Shown here piece by piece: positions 1-13,010 of a stretch of 64,000 nt of DNA; the first letter of the stretch is position 1, and every line of letters begins with the position of its first letter. This DNA comes from Manis javanica (taxonomy: Eukaryota; Chordata; Mammalia; Pholidota; Manidae). Where the stretch lies: the NCBI RefSeq assembly GCF_040802235.1, contig NC_133158.1:165327401-165391400 (forward strand). Reading direction: 5' to 3'. The translations under genes were made by a program, and so were the position numbers. A model generated the notes under the pieces. That model did no database searches. It had not been told where the DNA came from and saw only the letters and a program-made list of their open reading frames with translations.

Positions 1-157
1 TGTGTGGTCTATTCTTTTCTCCAGGTGTATGCAGTCTGGCACAGCCTTCTTTCCTGTTGCTCTTTAAGGATTAGTTGTATTGATTATATTTTCATATTAT
101 ATGTGGTTTTAGGAGGAGGCCTCTGTCTCACCTCTCACACTGCCATCTTTAATCCAA
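1..157 (-). mobile_element. L1 retrotransposon, 5' UTR end, continues off the left edge
   Basis: Read on the minus strand, this stretch matches the first ~150 bases of the full-length L1 at 46985-53313. Both share the start AAAGATGGC, the segment AGGTGAGACAGAGGC and the downstream AAAACCACATATAATATG. The L1 5' end lies near 157 and the body would extend left of the window. Because L1 copies are usually 5'-truncated, a preserved 5' end implies a full-length element outside the window. Boundaries are good to about 5 bp on the right. Confidence 0.8.
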
Positions 158-179
158 TCCCCTTTTAAATTTATTTAAT

Positions 180-663
180 AGTTTATACTTTAACATGGAT
201 TTTAAAAGACACAGAGAGAGAGGAAAGCCATCAAGTACAAAGAGGTGGACAGTGAAATGTAATTTTCCCATCTGCCTATATCCCAGCTATCCCATTTATA
301 CCTCTGCATGGAAAGTCACAGTACCTGTGTTTCTTTTGTCTGCATGAGGTTACTATAAGCATACACAGGTTAACAAAAAATCATTCTAGCCTCCCCATTT
401 TTAGGAAAGCTAAATATTTACTTCTGTATCTTGCCTTTTTTAACTTAACAATATAGCACTGAGCTCTTGCCAAATCAATACTCAGAGAATATCTTCATTC
501 CTTTTTATAACTGCCTAAAATGTTACATAAACATAACATTATTTAACCAGTTGCCTCTTGCTGGAATTTCAGTTTCTAATCTTTGCTATTACAAACAACA
601 ATTCAACAAATAATCTGATACATATGTAATTTCACATGTGGAATTCCTTGATGTAATGATGCA
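180..663 (-). repeat. Old degraded L1-like sequence, weakly supported
   Basis: The stretch around 550-650 (GCTGGAATTTCAGTTTC, then CTTTGCTATTACAAACAAC) resembles a diverged L1 open reading frame 2 / 3' region read on the minus strand. No open frame survives. The left part, about 180-450, shows nothing I recognise. Confidence 0.35.
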
Positions 664-1063
664 GTTTGTATTTACTCTCCTTGTTTATTTTATGTGTGTT
701 TGGGATGGCTGATGGAGAGATTTATAATCAGGCTACTTCCATTGTTCTGCAGACTTGCAAGATCCAACAGTCCCTATTTTCATATAATTTTATACCTGAA
801 AAACCCAAAAGAGTCAACTGAAAAGCTACTACACACAGTAAGAGAATTCAGTTGTGTAGTGAGGTATAAAATTAATAAAGAAAAGAACCCCATAAATTTC
901 TTTTATACAAACAGCTTGAAAGTTATGATGGGGAATTCCATGTATAATAGGAAGAACAAGTAGCTATAATAAATATTTAAAAAAATAAAGTAAGTATAGC
1001 TATAACAAGAAATGTGTAAAACTGATCCGTTTCCTAGCAGTCATAACAAAGTACCACACACTG
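664..1063 (+). repeat. Left arm of a large inverted repeat
   Basis: This ~400-bp segment is the near-identical reverse complement of about 1845-2241. Shared landmarks include the stretch starting GTTTGTATTTACTCTCC, the segment with AACCCCATAAATTTC, and the end at the CACACACTG motif. Only scattered substitutions and small homopolymer length changes separate the arms. The short frame at 694-963 is mirrored in the other arm, so it is a consequence of the duplication and not evidence of a gene. Confidence 0.88.
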
Positions 1064-1439
1064 TACGGTATTTTTAGTGATATCGCTAAATTGTCCTCCA
1101 TGGATGTTGTGGACATTTGCACTCCATCCAGCAGCATATAAAAGTACTTCTTTCTCCACAGCCTGACCAGTAAAGTGTTTACTGAATAGATTTTTTTAAT
1201 GGTATTTGCAATTTTATTTTGTTCTTTTTCAGAGTTTTCACTATCATTACTTCTCCACTTTCCCATCTGATATTGCATCTCCAGTTCCAGAAAAAGGAAA
1301 ATAAACTCTGTCAGAGTCTTACTGGATCATGTCAATCCTCCCTAAATTAATTTAATTTATAAGTCTCCACACTGTCAAAATGCTGTCTTCTTATCTAAGA
1401 ACATGTGTTTCCATTTATTCACATTTACTTCTGTGCCCT

Positions 1440-1862
1440 AATTGTTGTGTACCCCAAAAAGGTATGTTTCAAGTTCTAACCCCTGGTACCTGTGAATGTG
1501 ACTTGACTAGGACTAGGAAATAGAATCTTCATAGATGTAATCGAGTTAAGATGAGGTCACACTGGAACTAAAGTGGGCCCTAACCCAATATGACTGGTGC
1601 TCGTATTAAAACAGGAGAAGAGACACAGACAAACACACAAAGGGAAGTCAATTACGTGAAGATGGAGGCAGGGACTGGAGTTACGTTGCCACAAATCAAG
1701 AAACATCTCTGAACCAGGAGCTGAAAAAGGCAAGTGAGAATTCTCTCAAGGCTTCAGAGGGATGATGGTCCTGCCAACACCTTGATTTGGGGCTTCTGGC
1801 GTATGAACTGTGAGAAAACACATTTCTGTTGTCTTAAGCCACCCAGTGTGCGGTACTTTAAC
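1440..1862 (+). repeat. Old LTR-like interspersed repeat between the inverted arms
   Basis: The sequence has the familiar mammalian pattern of a fossil non-autonomous LTR: a 'gatgtaatcgagttaagatg' type segment, then 'gggccctaacccaatatgac', 'ccaacaccttgatttgg', and finally 'ttaagccacccagtgtg'. I recognise the pattern but cannot name the family with confidence. Its last ~20 bases overlap the start of the right inverted arm, and a reverse copy of that end closes the left arm at 1042-1063. Confidence 0.6.
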
Positions 1863-2241
1863 TGCTAGGAAACTGATCAGTTTTACACATTTCTTCTTAT
1901 AGCTATACTTACTTTATTTTTTTTTGTATTTATTATAGCTACTTGTTCTTCCTATTATACATGGAATTCTCCATCATAACTTTCAAGCTGTTTGTATAAA
2001 AGAAATTTATGGGGTTCTTTTCTTTATTAATTTTATACCTCACTACACAACTGAATTCTCTTACTGTGTGTAGTAGCTTTTTTTCAGTTGACTCTTGGGT
2101 TTTTCAGGTATAAAATTATATGAAAATAGGGACTGTTGGATCTTGCTAGTCTGCAGAACAATGGAAGTAGCCTGATTATAAATCTCTCCATCAGTCATCC
2201 CAAACACATACGAAATAAACAAGGAGAGTAAATACAAACCG
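1845..2241 (-). repeat. Right arm of the large inverted repeat
   Basis: This is the reverse complement of the left arm at 664-1063, separated from it by about 780 bp. The arms are similar enough to fold into a long hairpin. See the left-arm entry for the landmarks. Confidence 0.88.
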
Positions 2242-2494
2242 CTCAGGACCCATGTGTTCAACATTATCATTACCAGGAGACAGAGAGCAGAGCAACCTTT
2301 AAATTACCTATAAATAAAGGGTTAAAGAAACCAATTCCACAAGAAGTCCCATTGCCTACCTTCTCCAAGCCTGTGGACAGTGTGAGTGAGGGGAGGCTAA
2401 AAAGACTCCATGGAGAAGAGCAGAGAGGTCCAGGGAAGTCAGAGGAAGCACCGACACTATCACCCACAAAGAGAGAGTAAAACAACAAATGCAA
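2242..2494. other. Unrecognised intronic sequence
   Basis: No repeat family, splice-flanked exon or RNA gene was recognised. The short overlapping minus-strand frames here have no recognisable protein features. Confidence 0.4.
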
Positions 2495-2570
2495 ATTTTG
2501 TAACCACAATGTTGCTCATGTGAAACCTTCATAAGATTGTGTATCAATGATACCTTAATAAAAAAAATGC
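2495..2570 (+). mobile_element. Short L1 3' end fragment
   Basis: The stretch around CATGTGAAACCTTCATAAG followed by GTGTATCAATGATACC and an AATAAAAAA tail matches the very 3' end of the L1 family seen complete at 53230-53313. Only the terminal ~75 bases are present, so it is a severely 5'-truncated copy. Confidence 0.6.
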
Positions 2571-3779
2571 ACAAATACTGAACACAAGTGAGGACTTAAT
2601 AGTCACAGTCCTAGTGATGTGAAAGCGTCTGGAAACTGCAGGACCCGCGGTGACAATCTCTAAGGAATGTGCCTCTGGGAGAGAATCAGGTATATAGATA
2701 AAAATAAGAGATCTTAGAGATGAGGCAGTGAATGGAAAGAAGACAGTAAGAGGGGGAAGTTAAGGACCCTGCAGAAACAAAACAGAAACAAGATATACCC
2801 ACCCTTCCTTTGCCTGTTCCCCTCACCATCATCATCCACAAATTACTAAAAAGAACTGAATAGAAGAGGGAAGAGTTACAGAAAAACTCTCAAACGAGGA
2901 ACTGTCTACAAAATAAGCAGACACAGTGTAACAACAGAAGTACACTATGTGCCCACAGAAGTCCTACAAAAAGCCAGAAAAACACAAGTGAAGGCTTTCC
3001 TGTTGATGGTTTTCTCCCCCAAAACCAAACCTGAAGTTAGAAAAAAACTGTAACATATCCCTTATGAATTAAATATCCTTAAGCAAGAATTTGTAGACAG
3101 AAAAAAACCCTTGAGTCAGAAATGTAAAAACTAAGAACCAAAATGCACAAAAACAGAAATTAAATAGAGTTGGTTGGAACCCATAAAGAAACAGAAGCAA
3201 AGACAAAAACCATACAAGAAATGAAAACTAAACTCTAAGTTACACAAGGAAGAATAGATTTTAATGAAAACTTAACAGAGGATATTGAAGAAAAGGAGGA
3301 AAACAAAAGAGAATGAAAATGAAAGAAAGTAAGAAGCAAAAGGTCAGAGAAAACTGGCTGAAACGGATGCCAGGAAAGAAGGTAGAACATTTTTACTGGC
3401 GTTCTTAAGGGAAGAAATTTAAATAATGGAATAGCACTAATACTAAATTACAGAACAATAAAACTTTCCAGAGATGAAAGGCCTGAATCCACATGCTGAA
3501 AAGGCCTGCCAGATACTTGGGAAAAATGACCCAAAATGATCAACTGTGACATATATCCTCGTAAAATTATTTAAAGAAAAAAGCCAAACTTTAGGGCATC
3601 TAGGCAAAAAGATAAAATAATTTATTAGACTAGCCTCACATTTCTAAAAACTAACATAAAGCAAGACAACAGTAGAGCAGCATTTTCAAGAAACTTAAGG
3701 AAAGAAGTGTAAACCATATGTTATCCTTCCAAATACAAGTTTCAAGAACATCAAAAAACTGTTTTGGAGTAAGCTGTTT
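2571..3779. other. Unrecognised A-rich intronic sequence
   Basis: The region is A-rich on the plus strand, with no open frame or family I can name. A-richness on one strand in a window this dense in L1 hints at a very old L1 body leading into the clearer fragment at 3780, but I cannot align it. Confidence 0.35.
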
Positions 3780-4925
3780 GACATCAGTCTTGGCAATGAC
3801 TTTTTGGATTTGACACAAAAGGCAGAGGGAATTAAAGCAAAAATAAACAAGTGGGACTATATCAAATTAAAAAGCTTCTACACCATTAAGGAAACCATCG
3901 ACAAAATGAAAAGGCAACCTCCTGAATGGGAGAAAGTATTTGCAAATCAAGTATCTGATAAGGGGTTAATATAAAAACTATAAAGAACCATATAGTTCAA
4001 CAGCAAAAAACCCTATCTATCCAATTTAAATATGGCCAGAGGAACTGAACAGACATTTTTCCAAAGAAGAAATGCAAATGGCAAACAGATGAAAAAGTGC
4101 TTATCATCACTGATCATCAGGGAAATTTAAACCACGATGAGTTATCACCTCATACCTGTTAGAATGGCTGTCATCAAAAAGATAACAGATAACAAGTATT
4201 GGCAAGGAGTTAAGAAAAGGGAACCTCACCCCCCACTTTTGGTCATGTGTATACTGGTATAGCCATGATGGATAATAGTATGGAGGTGCCTCAAAAAATT
4301 AAAAATAGAACTGCTACATGACCCAGCAATCCCACTTCTGGGTATTCATCTGAAAGAAACAAAATCACTATCTCAAAGAGGTATCTGCACCCCCATGTTC
4401 ACTGCAGCATTATTTACAATAGCCAAGACAATGTAACAACCTAAGTGTCCATCAGAAGATGAATGGATAAATAAAATGTGGTACATATACACAATGGATT
4501 ATTATTCAGCCATAAAAAAGGAAACCCCGCCATTTGTAATAAACCAAAGAAATGCTGTATGATCTCAGTTATATAAAAAAATCTAAAAAAAAATTGAACT
4601 CAGAAACAGAGAACAGATTGATGGTTGTGGGGGTATGAGAGCAGATCCCAACTGGTGGTCAAAAGGTACTCTTCCAGTTTTAAGGTAAATAAGTTCTGGG
4701 TGACTGTAGTTAACAGTACTGTATTATATACTTGAAAGTTGGGGAGAGTAAATCTAAAAAGTTCTCATCACAAAAAAACTTTGTAACTATGTGAGGTGAT
4801 GGACATTAACTAAGCTTACTGTGGTTATCATTTTGCAATATATGCACTTACCAAATCATTGCTTTGTACACCTTATACTCATACAATGTTAAATATCAAT
4901 TATAACTATAAAACTGGGTAAAAAA
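3780..4925 (+). mobile_element. Old L1, 3' part of ORF2 and 3' UTR
   Basis: The plus strand carries degraded L1 ORF2 C-terminal landmarks in order: a 'gactatatcaaattaaaaag' type segment near 3856, the 'atggaggtgcctcaaaaaat' region near 4280, 'ccatgttcactgcagcatta' near 4393, and 'gtacatatacacaatgga' near 4481. A 3' UTR and A-rich end follow near 4920. Many stops and indels mark it as an old 5'-truncated copy with no coding capacity. Confidence 0.8.
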
Positions 4926-6971
4926 ACAATTTGAATATGGTAGAGTTCAGGGAATCTGATGGGTATGTACACTTTCTGAGGAATCTATTAGAGGAGAAGC
5001 TTCATTCATCCAACCAAAATATGCCTCGGAAACTTCTGCAAGAACACTGATAGTGAGCATTTTAGATATTCAACTGTAGAGGTAAAATTAAAGACTGGTG
5101 TCATGGAGTGAAGGACAATATATAAATATCATATGACCTGACAAAGTAGAAAGAATGCAACTAAAACCTAAAGAGAGGAGTGAAAAAGAAGTAATATAAG
5201 ATCATTGACTGTTATATAGCTAATAGATGGGATGGTCAAAGGATATCACTGAAAACTGACAGTAAAAAGTTAAGAAAAAAGGGGATTAAGGACACTTATA
5301 AAAGATATTAACATAATGGTACTCTGATAATAAAAACACAAACTTTCTTAAATACCAAGAGATGCTTAAAAAAGCAAAGAGAAAATATAAAGAGAGAAAC
5401 CTAGGATAATACACATACTAATGATAAATGGGGTGTAGCATTATAAGGTACATAATACACGGTATTTATGCCTTAAAAGGGTTGATATAGTAAATGGTAC
5501 TTACACAATTTGGTTATCCATCTGGAAGAAAACACCAACATCTTAATTTCATTCCTTTGAAAGAAAGAAAGGGAGACTAGCATGCAGGAAGTTTCCTGGG
5601 AAGTGTCTTAGGAGCCACCCTCACTAGGAAGTAAAGGAAGCAGAATTGGGAATGGGGAGGATGCAACTGGGACCTGGGCTGACACCACGGCGCTTTGGAG
5701 GCAAGCTTCGTTGGGATCTCATATTCCTGCAGCACCCAGTTAGTTCTCATAGGATGTCTCTGGGGGAAAGCACACCTTGGCCAAGGCAATGCCTTGGGCC
5801 AAGGACAATTCCCAGGAAGGGATGCAGCTGTGAGCCACCAGTCTGAGTGGCTGCAAAATGCATACTCAGTTATGGACAGAAGGTCTGGGCAGAATACACA
5901 GCATCCACTACAATGATACAGTTATGAAAAGTAATTAATTATAGTAAACATGCCACAACATAGAAAACCCTTGCAAATGTAATGGCTTAAAATCACATAT
6001 ATACAATATGATTATATTTACATCAAGTTATGGTGTGCAAAATAATACATATTGCTTAAAGATGTACACTTAAGAGTAAAAACATAAGAAGCACGTGGCA
6101 ATTACAGGCACCAAATCTCCCCTCTCTATGGGAAAGAAGGAAAGCATTTAAGCTACAGAACAGAGAAGGCGTTAGCTATTGTATAAGCAAAGTTACAGGT
6201 TACAAAGGGGGTTAAACTGTATTATTCCATATACTTATGTATTTTGTATATCTGAGGTATAACAAATATTTAAGCCAAAAAATTAAAAGATAAACGGTAA
6301 CAAATCCAAGATCTTTGTCTTTTAAAACAACAAACTGATAAAACACTAACAAACAATCAGAAAAAAAAAAGGAGAAGCACAAACACACAGCATGTGAAAA
6401 TACAAAAGGGGAAAAATGCCACAGAATCAGAGGACATTAAAAAAATCATTACAACTACTTTGTTCATCCTGGAGCAACTAAATTAAGAACCTGAATAGAA
6501 TGTATAATTTTCTAGGAAAATATAACTTACCAGAACTGTCCAGAAAAGATAGAAAATCTAAGCTAATAAGTTAACATAGAAAAAAATTAAGTTGTCAAAG
6601 GGTTGCCCATCTAAATAGCAACTGAGGTCACACTCTCTTACAGATACGTTCATCAAAAAGAAAAATGTTTTATTTTAAATTATATATTTAAAAATATTAA
6701 GTTTAACTATTAATGCATTTTAATCAAATGCTAAAATGTTTTCAAAGGATTTGATAAGATTTAACATGCACTCATTATAAAATAGCCTTGCTAAATTCTT
6801 GTTACACATTTAATAAAAAAGCAAATGATGAATACCTGATGAGATCATATTTTATGAATATGTAGTAGATTTTATCAAATGCCCTTTCAGCAACTATGGA
6901 TGTATTTTTCATTAAGCATCATTAAAAAAACAGTCCCATTAAAGAAAAAAATAAGAGAGAACGTCAATTAC
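4926..6971. other. Unrecognised AT-rich intronic sequence
   Basis: About 2 kb with no gene or named repeat that I can support. Short overlapping frames near 5577-5916 lie on both strands over the same bases, have no domain and show no splice context. The part from about 6660 is very AT-rich and may be an old L1. Confidence 0.4.
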
Positions 6972-6985
6972 CACTCATCACTATT

Positions 6986-8602
6986 TTTTTTAAAATTTTG
7001 TTATCATTAATATACAATCACATGAGGGACATTGTGGTTACTAGATTCACCCCATTATCGAGTTCCCACCACATACCCCATTACAGACACTGTCCATCAG
7101 CATAGTAAGATGTTACAGAGTCACTACTTGTCTTCTCTGTGCTGTACTGCCTTCCCCGTGCCCTCTGCCCCCAGCTACATTATGTGTACTAATCGTAAAG
7201 CCTCTTTTTCCCCTTCTCCCTCCCTTCCCACCAATCTTCCCCAGTTCCTTTCCCTTTGGTAACTGTTAATCCATTCTTGGGTTCTGTGAGTCTGCTGCTG
7301 TTTTGTTCCTTCAGTTTTTTTTGTTCTTATGCTGTAGAGATGAGTGAAATCATTTGGTACTTGTCTTTCTCCACCTGACTTATTTCACTGAGCATAATAT
7401 ACCCTCTAGCTTCATCCATGTTGTTGCAAATGGTAGGATTTGTTTTCTTCTTATGGCTGAATACTATTCCATTGTGTATATGTACCACATCTTCTTTATT
7501 CATTCATCTACCGATGGACACTTAGGTTGTTTCCATTTATTGGCTATGGTAAATAGTGCTACAATAAACACAGGGGTGCATATGTCTCTTTCAAACTGGG
7601 CTGCTGCATTCTTAGGATAAATTCTTGGGAGTGGAATTCCTGGGTCAAATGGTATTTCTATTATTAGTTTTTTAAGGAACCTCCATACTGCTTTTCACAA
7701 TGGTTGAACTAATTTACATTGCCACCAACAGTGTGGGAGGGTTCCCCTTTCTCCACATCCTCACCAACATTTGTTGTTGTCTGTCTTTTGGATGGCAGCC
7801 ATCCTAACTGGTGTGAGGTGGTATCTCAATGTGGTTTTAATTTGCATTTCTCTGATGATTAGCGATGTGGAGCATCTTTTCATGTGCCTGTTGGCCATCT
7901 GAATTTCTTCTTTGGAGAATTGTCTGTTCATATCCTCTGCCCATTTTTTAATTGGCTTACTTGCTTTTTGTTTGTTGAGGTACATGAGCTCCTTGTTTAT
8001 TTTGGATGTCAAGCCCTTATCGGATATGTCATTTATGAATACATTCTCCCATACTGTAGGATGCCTTTTTGTTCGACTGATGGTGTCCTTGGCTGTACTG
8101 AAGCTTTTTAGTTTGATATAGTCCCACTTGTTCATTTTTGCTTTTGTTTTCCTTACCCAGGGAGATATGTTCATGAAGAAGTTGTTCATGTTTATATTCA
8201 AGAGAGTTTTGTCTATGTTTTCTTCTAAGAGTTTTATGGTTTCATGACTTACATTCAGGTCTTTGATCCATTTTGAGTTTACTATTGTGTATGGAGTTAG
8301 ACAGTAATCCAGTTTCATTCTCTTGCATGTAGCTGTCCAGTTTTGCCAACACCAGCTGTTGAAGAGGCTGTCATTTTCCCATTGTATATCCATGGCTCCT
8401 TTATTGTATATTAGTTGACCATATATGCTTGGGTTAATATCTGGACTCTCTATTCTGTTACACTGGTCTATGGGTCTGTTCTTGTGCCAGTACCAAATTG
8501 TCTTGATTACTGTGGCTTTGTAATAGAGCTTGAAGTTGGGAAGCGAGATCCCCCCTGCTTTATTCTTCCTTCTCAGGATTGCTTTGGCTACTTGGGGTCT
8601 TT
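6986..8602 (-). mobile_element. 5'-truncated L1 with target duplication
   Basis: On the minus strand this is the 3' portion of L1: the ORF2 C-terminal region from about 8600 down to 7760, then the rest of ORF2 and the 3' UTR to 6986. Flanking 14-base direct repeats CACTCATCA(C/T)TATT occur at 6972-6985 and 8603-8616 with one mismatch, as expected for target-primed insertion. A reading frame of about 283 codons remains open from about 8612 to 7761, starting in flanking DNA. It covers only the post-RT tail of ORF2, without the RT catalytic motif. This is the least decayed truncated L1 in the left half. Confidence 0.9.
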
Positions 8603-8649
8603 CACTCATCATTATTATTTAACATTGTTTTGCAGCTACCAGCCAATAC

Positions 8650-10260
8650 AATTAGACAAAAGAATGACATAAGTATTTGGAATGGTCCTTGAGAGGTAAA
8701 ACTACCATTATTTACAGATAATTATGACTGTTTACAGAGAAGCTCCAAGAAATCTACAGGGAAGCTCTTTCAAAAAAGGAGGGTATTGATTTGGGGAATA
8801 CAAAATTCATACTCAGAAATTAACAGGTTCATTATATACAGAAAATGTTAACTATTTAGAAGCTAGAATGGAAATGATTACCCCACTTACAATAGCAATG
8901 ACAGAAAAAAAACAGGAAGGAATTCAGGAAGAAATATGTAGGGATAAAAACAAATGGAAAAAATACCAAGTTCTTGAACAGCAAAGTACAAAACCTTAAC
9001 AGTATCAACTGCCCCCAAATTATTCTACAAATATAAAGAATCACAACAAAATTAACAACAGTATTTTATCCTTCTAGTTAGACCAACTGATTCAATACTT
9101 AATATGGAATATAAGACCTAAAACTATAAACCTCTTCACAGGGCAGAGTTGCATGAAATTGGATCTGGTATTGATTCTCAGATATGCCACCAAAGGTAAG
9201 AAAAAACAGCCAAATGTGACTGTGAAATTTAAAAAATTTTTCACATCAAGACACTTACCCACAGAGTAAGAAGGCAACCCATGGAATGGAGGAAAGTATT
9301 TGCAAATCATGTATCTGATAAAGGATCAATATCCAAAATACACAGATAACTCCTAAAACTCAATGACAAAAAAAAAAACCTGATTCAAAAATGGGCAAAG
9401 GAATTGAATGGATATTTCTTCAAAGAAGATACATACAAATGGCCAATAAGCACATGAAATATATTCAACATCACTAATCATTATAGAAATGCAAATCAAA
9501 ACTAGAATGAGATACCACCTTCTACCCATAAAGATGGCTACTATCAAAAAAAAATAAGTGTTGACAAGGATGTGGAGAAACTGGAACTCTTGTGTACTGT
9601 TAATAGAAATATAAAATGGAACAGCTGCTATAGAAAACAGTATGGTAGTTTCTCCAAAAAATTAAAAATTAAAAATAGAATTACCACATAATCCAGGAAT
9701 TCCACTTCTGGGTATATATTCAAAAATATTGAAAATAGAGTCTCAAAGAGATATGTGTACACCCATAACCCCAGCAGCACTATTCACAAAAGCTAAAACA
9801 TGGATACAATCCATGTCCATCAATGGATGAATGGGTAAGCAAAATGTAATAAATACATACAATGGAATAGTATTCAACCTTAAAAAGGAAGGAAATTCTC
9901 ACACATGCTACACCATGGACAAAACTTGAGGACACTATGCTAAGTAAAATATACCATTCACAAAAAAGACAAGAACATATGATTCTACTCCTATGAGATA
10001 TTTAAAATGGTCAAAATCATAGAAGCAGAAGGTAGAATGGTGATTGTCAGGGGCTGGGGTAAGGGGTGGAAATGGGGGCATTAGTGTTTAGTGGGTACAG
10101 ATTTCAGTTTTACAAGATTAAAGAGTTATGGATATGGGTGGTGGTTATATGACAATATGAATGTACTTAATACCACTGAACTGTTTGTTTAAAAACGGTT
10201 AAAGTGTAAGTTTTATGTTATGTATATTTTAATACAATAAAAAAATTTTTCTTTAAGGAC
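8650..10260 (+). mobile_element. Old L1, ORF2 3' half and 3' end
   Basis: Degraded L1 ORF2 can be followed on the plus strand: the 'attatatacagaaaatgtt' and 'ccccacttacaatagcaatg' region near 8830-8890, 'tatttgcaaatcatgtatc' near 9297, 'ggaattccacttctgggtat' near 9695, and the tail near 10240. Numerous indels break every frame. It lies just right of the younger minus-strand L1. Confidence 0.72.
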
Positions 10261-10379
10261 AGAAAATAAAGTACGAGATAAGCAAAAAAAAAAAAAAATA
10301 AGAATAGTCATACAAATCCCAGAAACACACTGAGGATTTTAGCCCCACCCAATTATTTAAATAAGTTATAATAATTTAA

Positions 10380-11394
10380 ATATTATACACTGCAAAAGCA
10401 AAGGCATATAATCTGATGGACCAGAAAAACAAGTCCAAGAATAGACCCAAATCCATAAAGAAATTTAGTATGAATCAAAGCTGACACTTCAAATTAGTGA
10501 GGTATAAATGGTTTGGGTGGATTACTCAATAAATAGTGCTGGGATAACTGACAAGTGAGTAACCATCTGAAAAAAAATTAACTGGAGCCATAATTTACAC
10601 CTCAATCAAAGTAAATTCCAGATAGATCAAAGAACTCAATGTAATTATTTTTTTAGGTACCAGAAAAAAAACATGGGAGTGTTTTAATCTCTGTGTATGG
10701 AAAACTTTTCTAAATAATGAACCCAAGCCCAGAAGTCATCAAAGGAAAGACTGATATGATTACAAAGTATATGTATGTATCACACTGTCTGCACTTAAGG
10801 AAAACACTACAATGCAGGGCACAAAAATCAACTGGAAAGAAGTATTTGCAATTCACATTACAGGAAAAAAAAGTTTACAAAGCTCCTATAAATAAACAGA
10901 ACACACGAGCCCTAAGAAAAATGGGCACAAAACACTTTTAGACATTAAAAAAGTATGTTCAACCTCTCTCATACGAGTAAAAATAAATATACAAGATCAA
11001 AAACATTGTGCTAGTATACTTTATTGAAAAGGATAAGGAAAATGGACTTTCTCATACTTTTCTGGTAGTAGAATAAAGTAAGTACACTCTTTATGGAGGG
11101 TAACTGCACCATATCTATGAAGATTTAAATGCATATATCCTGATACATGCAAGTCTACACAGTCATGTGAAACCACATATATACAAGGATACTCACTATG
11201 GTGCCATTTTTACAGCAAAAGGTAAGACAAACCCTGTTTATCAATAGTAGAATGGTTAAACAAATCATGGCCAAATAAAGAGATGAGGGGGCATTTGTAC
11301 TATGAACTGATATGGACTGACCTCCAATATAAACTCCAATATAAATGAAAAGAAGCAAGTTACAGAGAAGTATGTGTAGCTGCAGCATTTGTGT
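10380..11394 (+). mobile_element. Old L1 ORF2 fragment
   Basis: Diverged L1 ORF2 sequence on the plus strand, including the 'accagaaaaacaagtccaag' region near 10420, 'aaatagtgctgggataactg' near 10531, and 'atagatcaaagaactcaatg' near 10622. It is older than the fragment starting at 11395, which may be a separate insertion. Confidence 0.55.
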
Positions 11395-12045
11395 AAAAAG
11401 ACTACCTCTCCACTCCTAGGAATTTACCCTAAGAATGCAGCAGCCCAGATGGAAAAGACAGATGCACCCTTATGTTCATCACAGCACTATTTACAATAGC
11501 CAAGAAATGGAAGCAACCTAAGTGTCCATCAGTAGATGAATGGATAAAGAAGAGGTGGTACATATACACAACGGAATATTATTCAGCCATAAGAAGAAAA
11601 CAAATCCTACCATTTGCAACAACATGGATGGAGCTAGAGGGTATTATGCTCAGTGAAATAAGCCAGGCGGAGAAAGACAAGTATCAGATGATTTCACTCA
11701 TCTGTGGAGTATAAGAACAAAGAAAAAACTGAAGGAACAAAACAGCAGCAGAAACACAGAACCCAAGAATGGACTAACAGTTACCAAAGGGAAAGGGACT
11801 GGGGAGGATGGGTGGGAAGGGAGGGATAAGGGGGCATTATGATTAGCATGTATAATGTAGTGGGGGGCACAGGGAGGGCTGTGCAACACAAAGACAAGTA
11901 GTGATTCTATAGCATCTTACTACGCTGATGGACAGTGACTGTAATGCGGTATGTGGGGGGACTTGGTGATGGGGGGAGTCTAGTAAACATAATGTTCCTC
12001 ATGTAACTATAGATTAATGATACAAAAAAATAAAAATAAAAATAA
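11395..12045 (+). mobile_element. L1 3' end, relatively young subfamily
   Basis: Close to the corresponding part of the full-length L1 (52660-53300): 'aggaatttaccctaagaat', 'agtgtccatcagtagatgaa', 'ataagccaggcggagaaag', then a 3' UTR and an A-rich tail with repeated AATAAA units ending near 12045. An 80-codon frame at 11472-11714 is the ORF2 C-terminus only. It is 5'-truncated and cannot encode a reverse transcriptase. Confidence 0.85.
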
Positions 12046-12834
12046 ACACTATCTCTGAGGCAAAGGAACTAGCTGGATATTTGGCAGAGTGAGAACACAC
12101 TTCTGTTCTTTGATTAACTTTAATGAAGTAGTAAGATGAGCTACTTACACCATTTATACATTTTGTATTTTATACCATGAACACAAACTACATATATATC
12201 AAACTCACTTTATTTTTTAAATTCTGTATTTTCCTTCACAACAAATAATACTTCTGATTTCATAATATAGGTAAAATCATCTGAGCTAGAGAGAGACAGG
12301 GTATAGTTTTTGTAGTACTTTAGATAAAATCCTTTTGCAGGAAGCTTCAAAGACCATTATATTGTAATCAAATCCTGTTTAAAGAAAAGTCTTCCACAAC
12401 AGGATAGAAAACTAAATATGACCAATTCACTGTCACATAATATGAATTAGCTACATGAAGGATTCCTGCATAAAATTACAGAAAAGTTTTAAAAAAGCCG
12501 GAAGATGGCGATATTGCTTCATTTAAGTCTCACTGGTAGGAGTATCCGCTGATCCTGTTATTAACAAACCGGATTTTCCTGTCTCTCTTGTTGCCCTTCT
12601 GCATTCCCTAAAATTGCCTATCCTACTCTTCCCCCACGATAAGAAACTGAAATAAAGATTAGTGGAAAAGGAAGAGAAGAAATTCCTCAATTTTTAATAG
12701 TAGTCTTTACAAGTGAACATAATTAAAATGTATTACAAGGTTCTTTTTGTTAAATATGAACAAACAGGTTTATAACCATTCTCTCCTGAAGCTACACTAG
12801 AACAATGCTGAAGAAAAAAGGATCCATCAAAAAA
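12046..12834. other. Unrecognised intronic sequence
   Basis: No gene, splice-flanked exon or named repeat recognised. Confidence 0.4.
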
Positions 12835-13010
12835 ATACATATGTGGAAAATACAGTTAATAATTATGTAACATCTTCCTACAATGATAGACAGTAACTGC
12901 ACTAGAGGGGGTGAGGATTTAATAATATGGGTAACTGTTAAACCACTGTGCTGTTTATCTGAAACCAACATAAGATTGTATATCAATACTTTAATTTTTT
13001 TTAATGCATA
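12835..13010 (+). mobile_element. Short L1 3' terminus
   Basis: The segment with 'gataatgatagacagtaact'-like spacing, 'taatatgggtaactgttaaa' near 12922 and 'gattgtatatcaatacttta' near 12973 matches the end of the L1 3' UTR seen at 53990-54110. Only the final ~175 bases are present. Confidence 0.65.
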
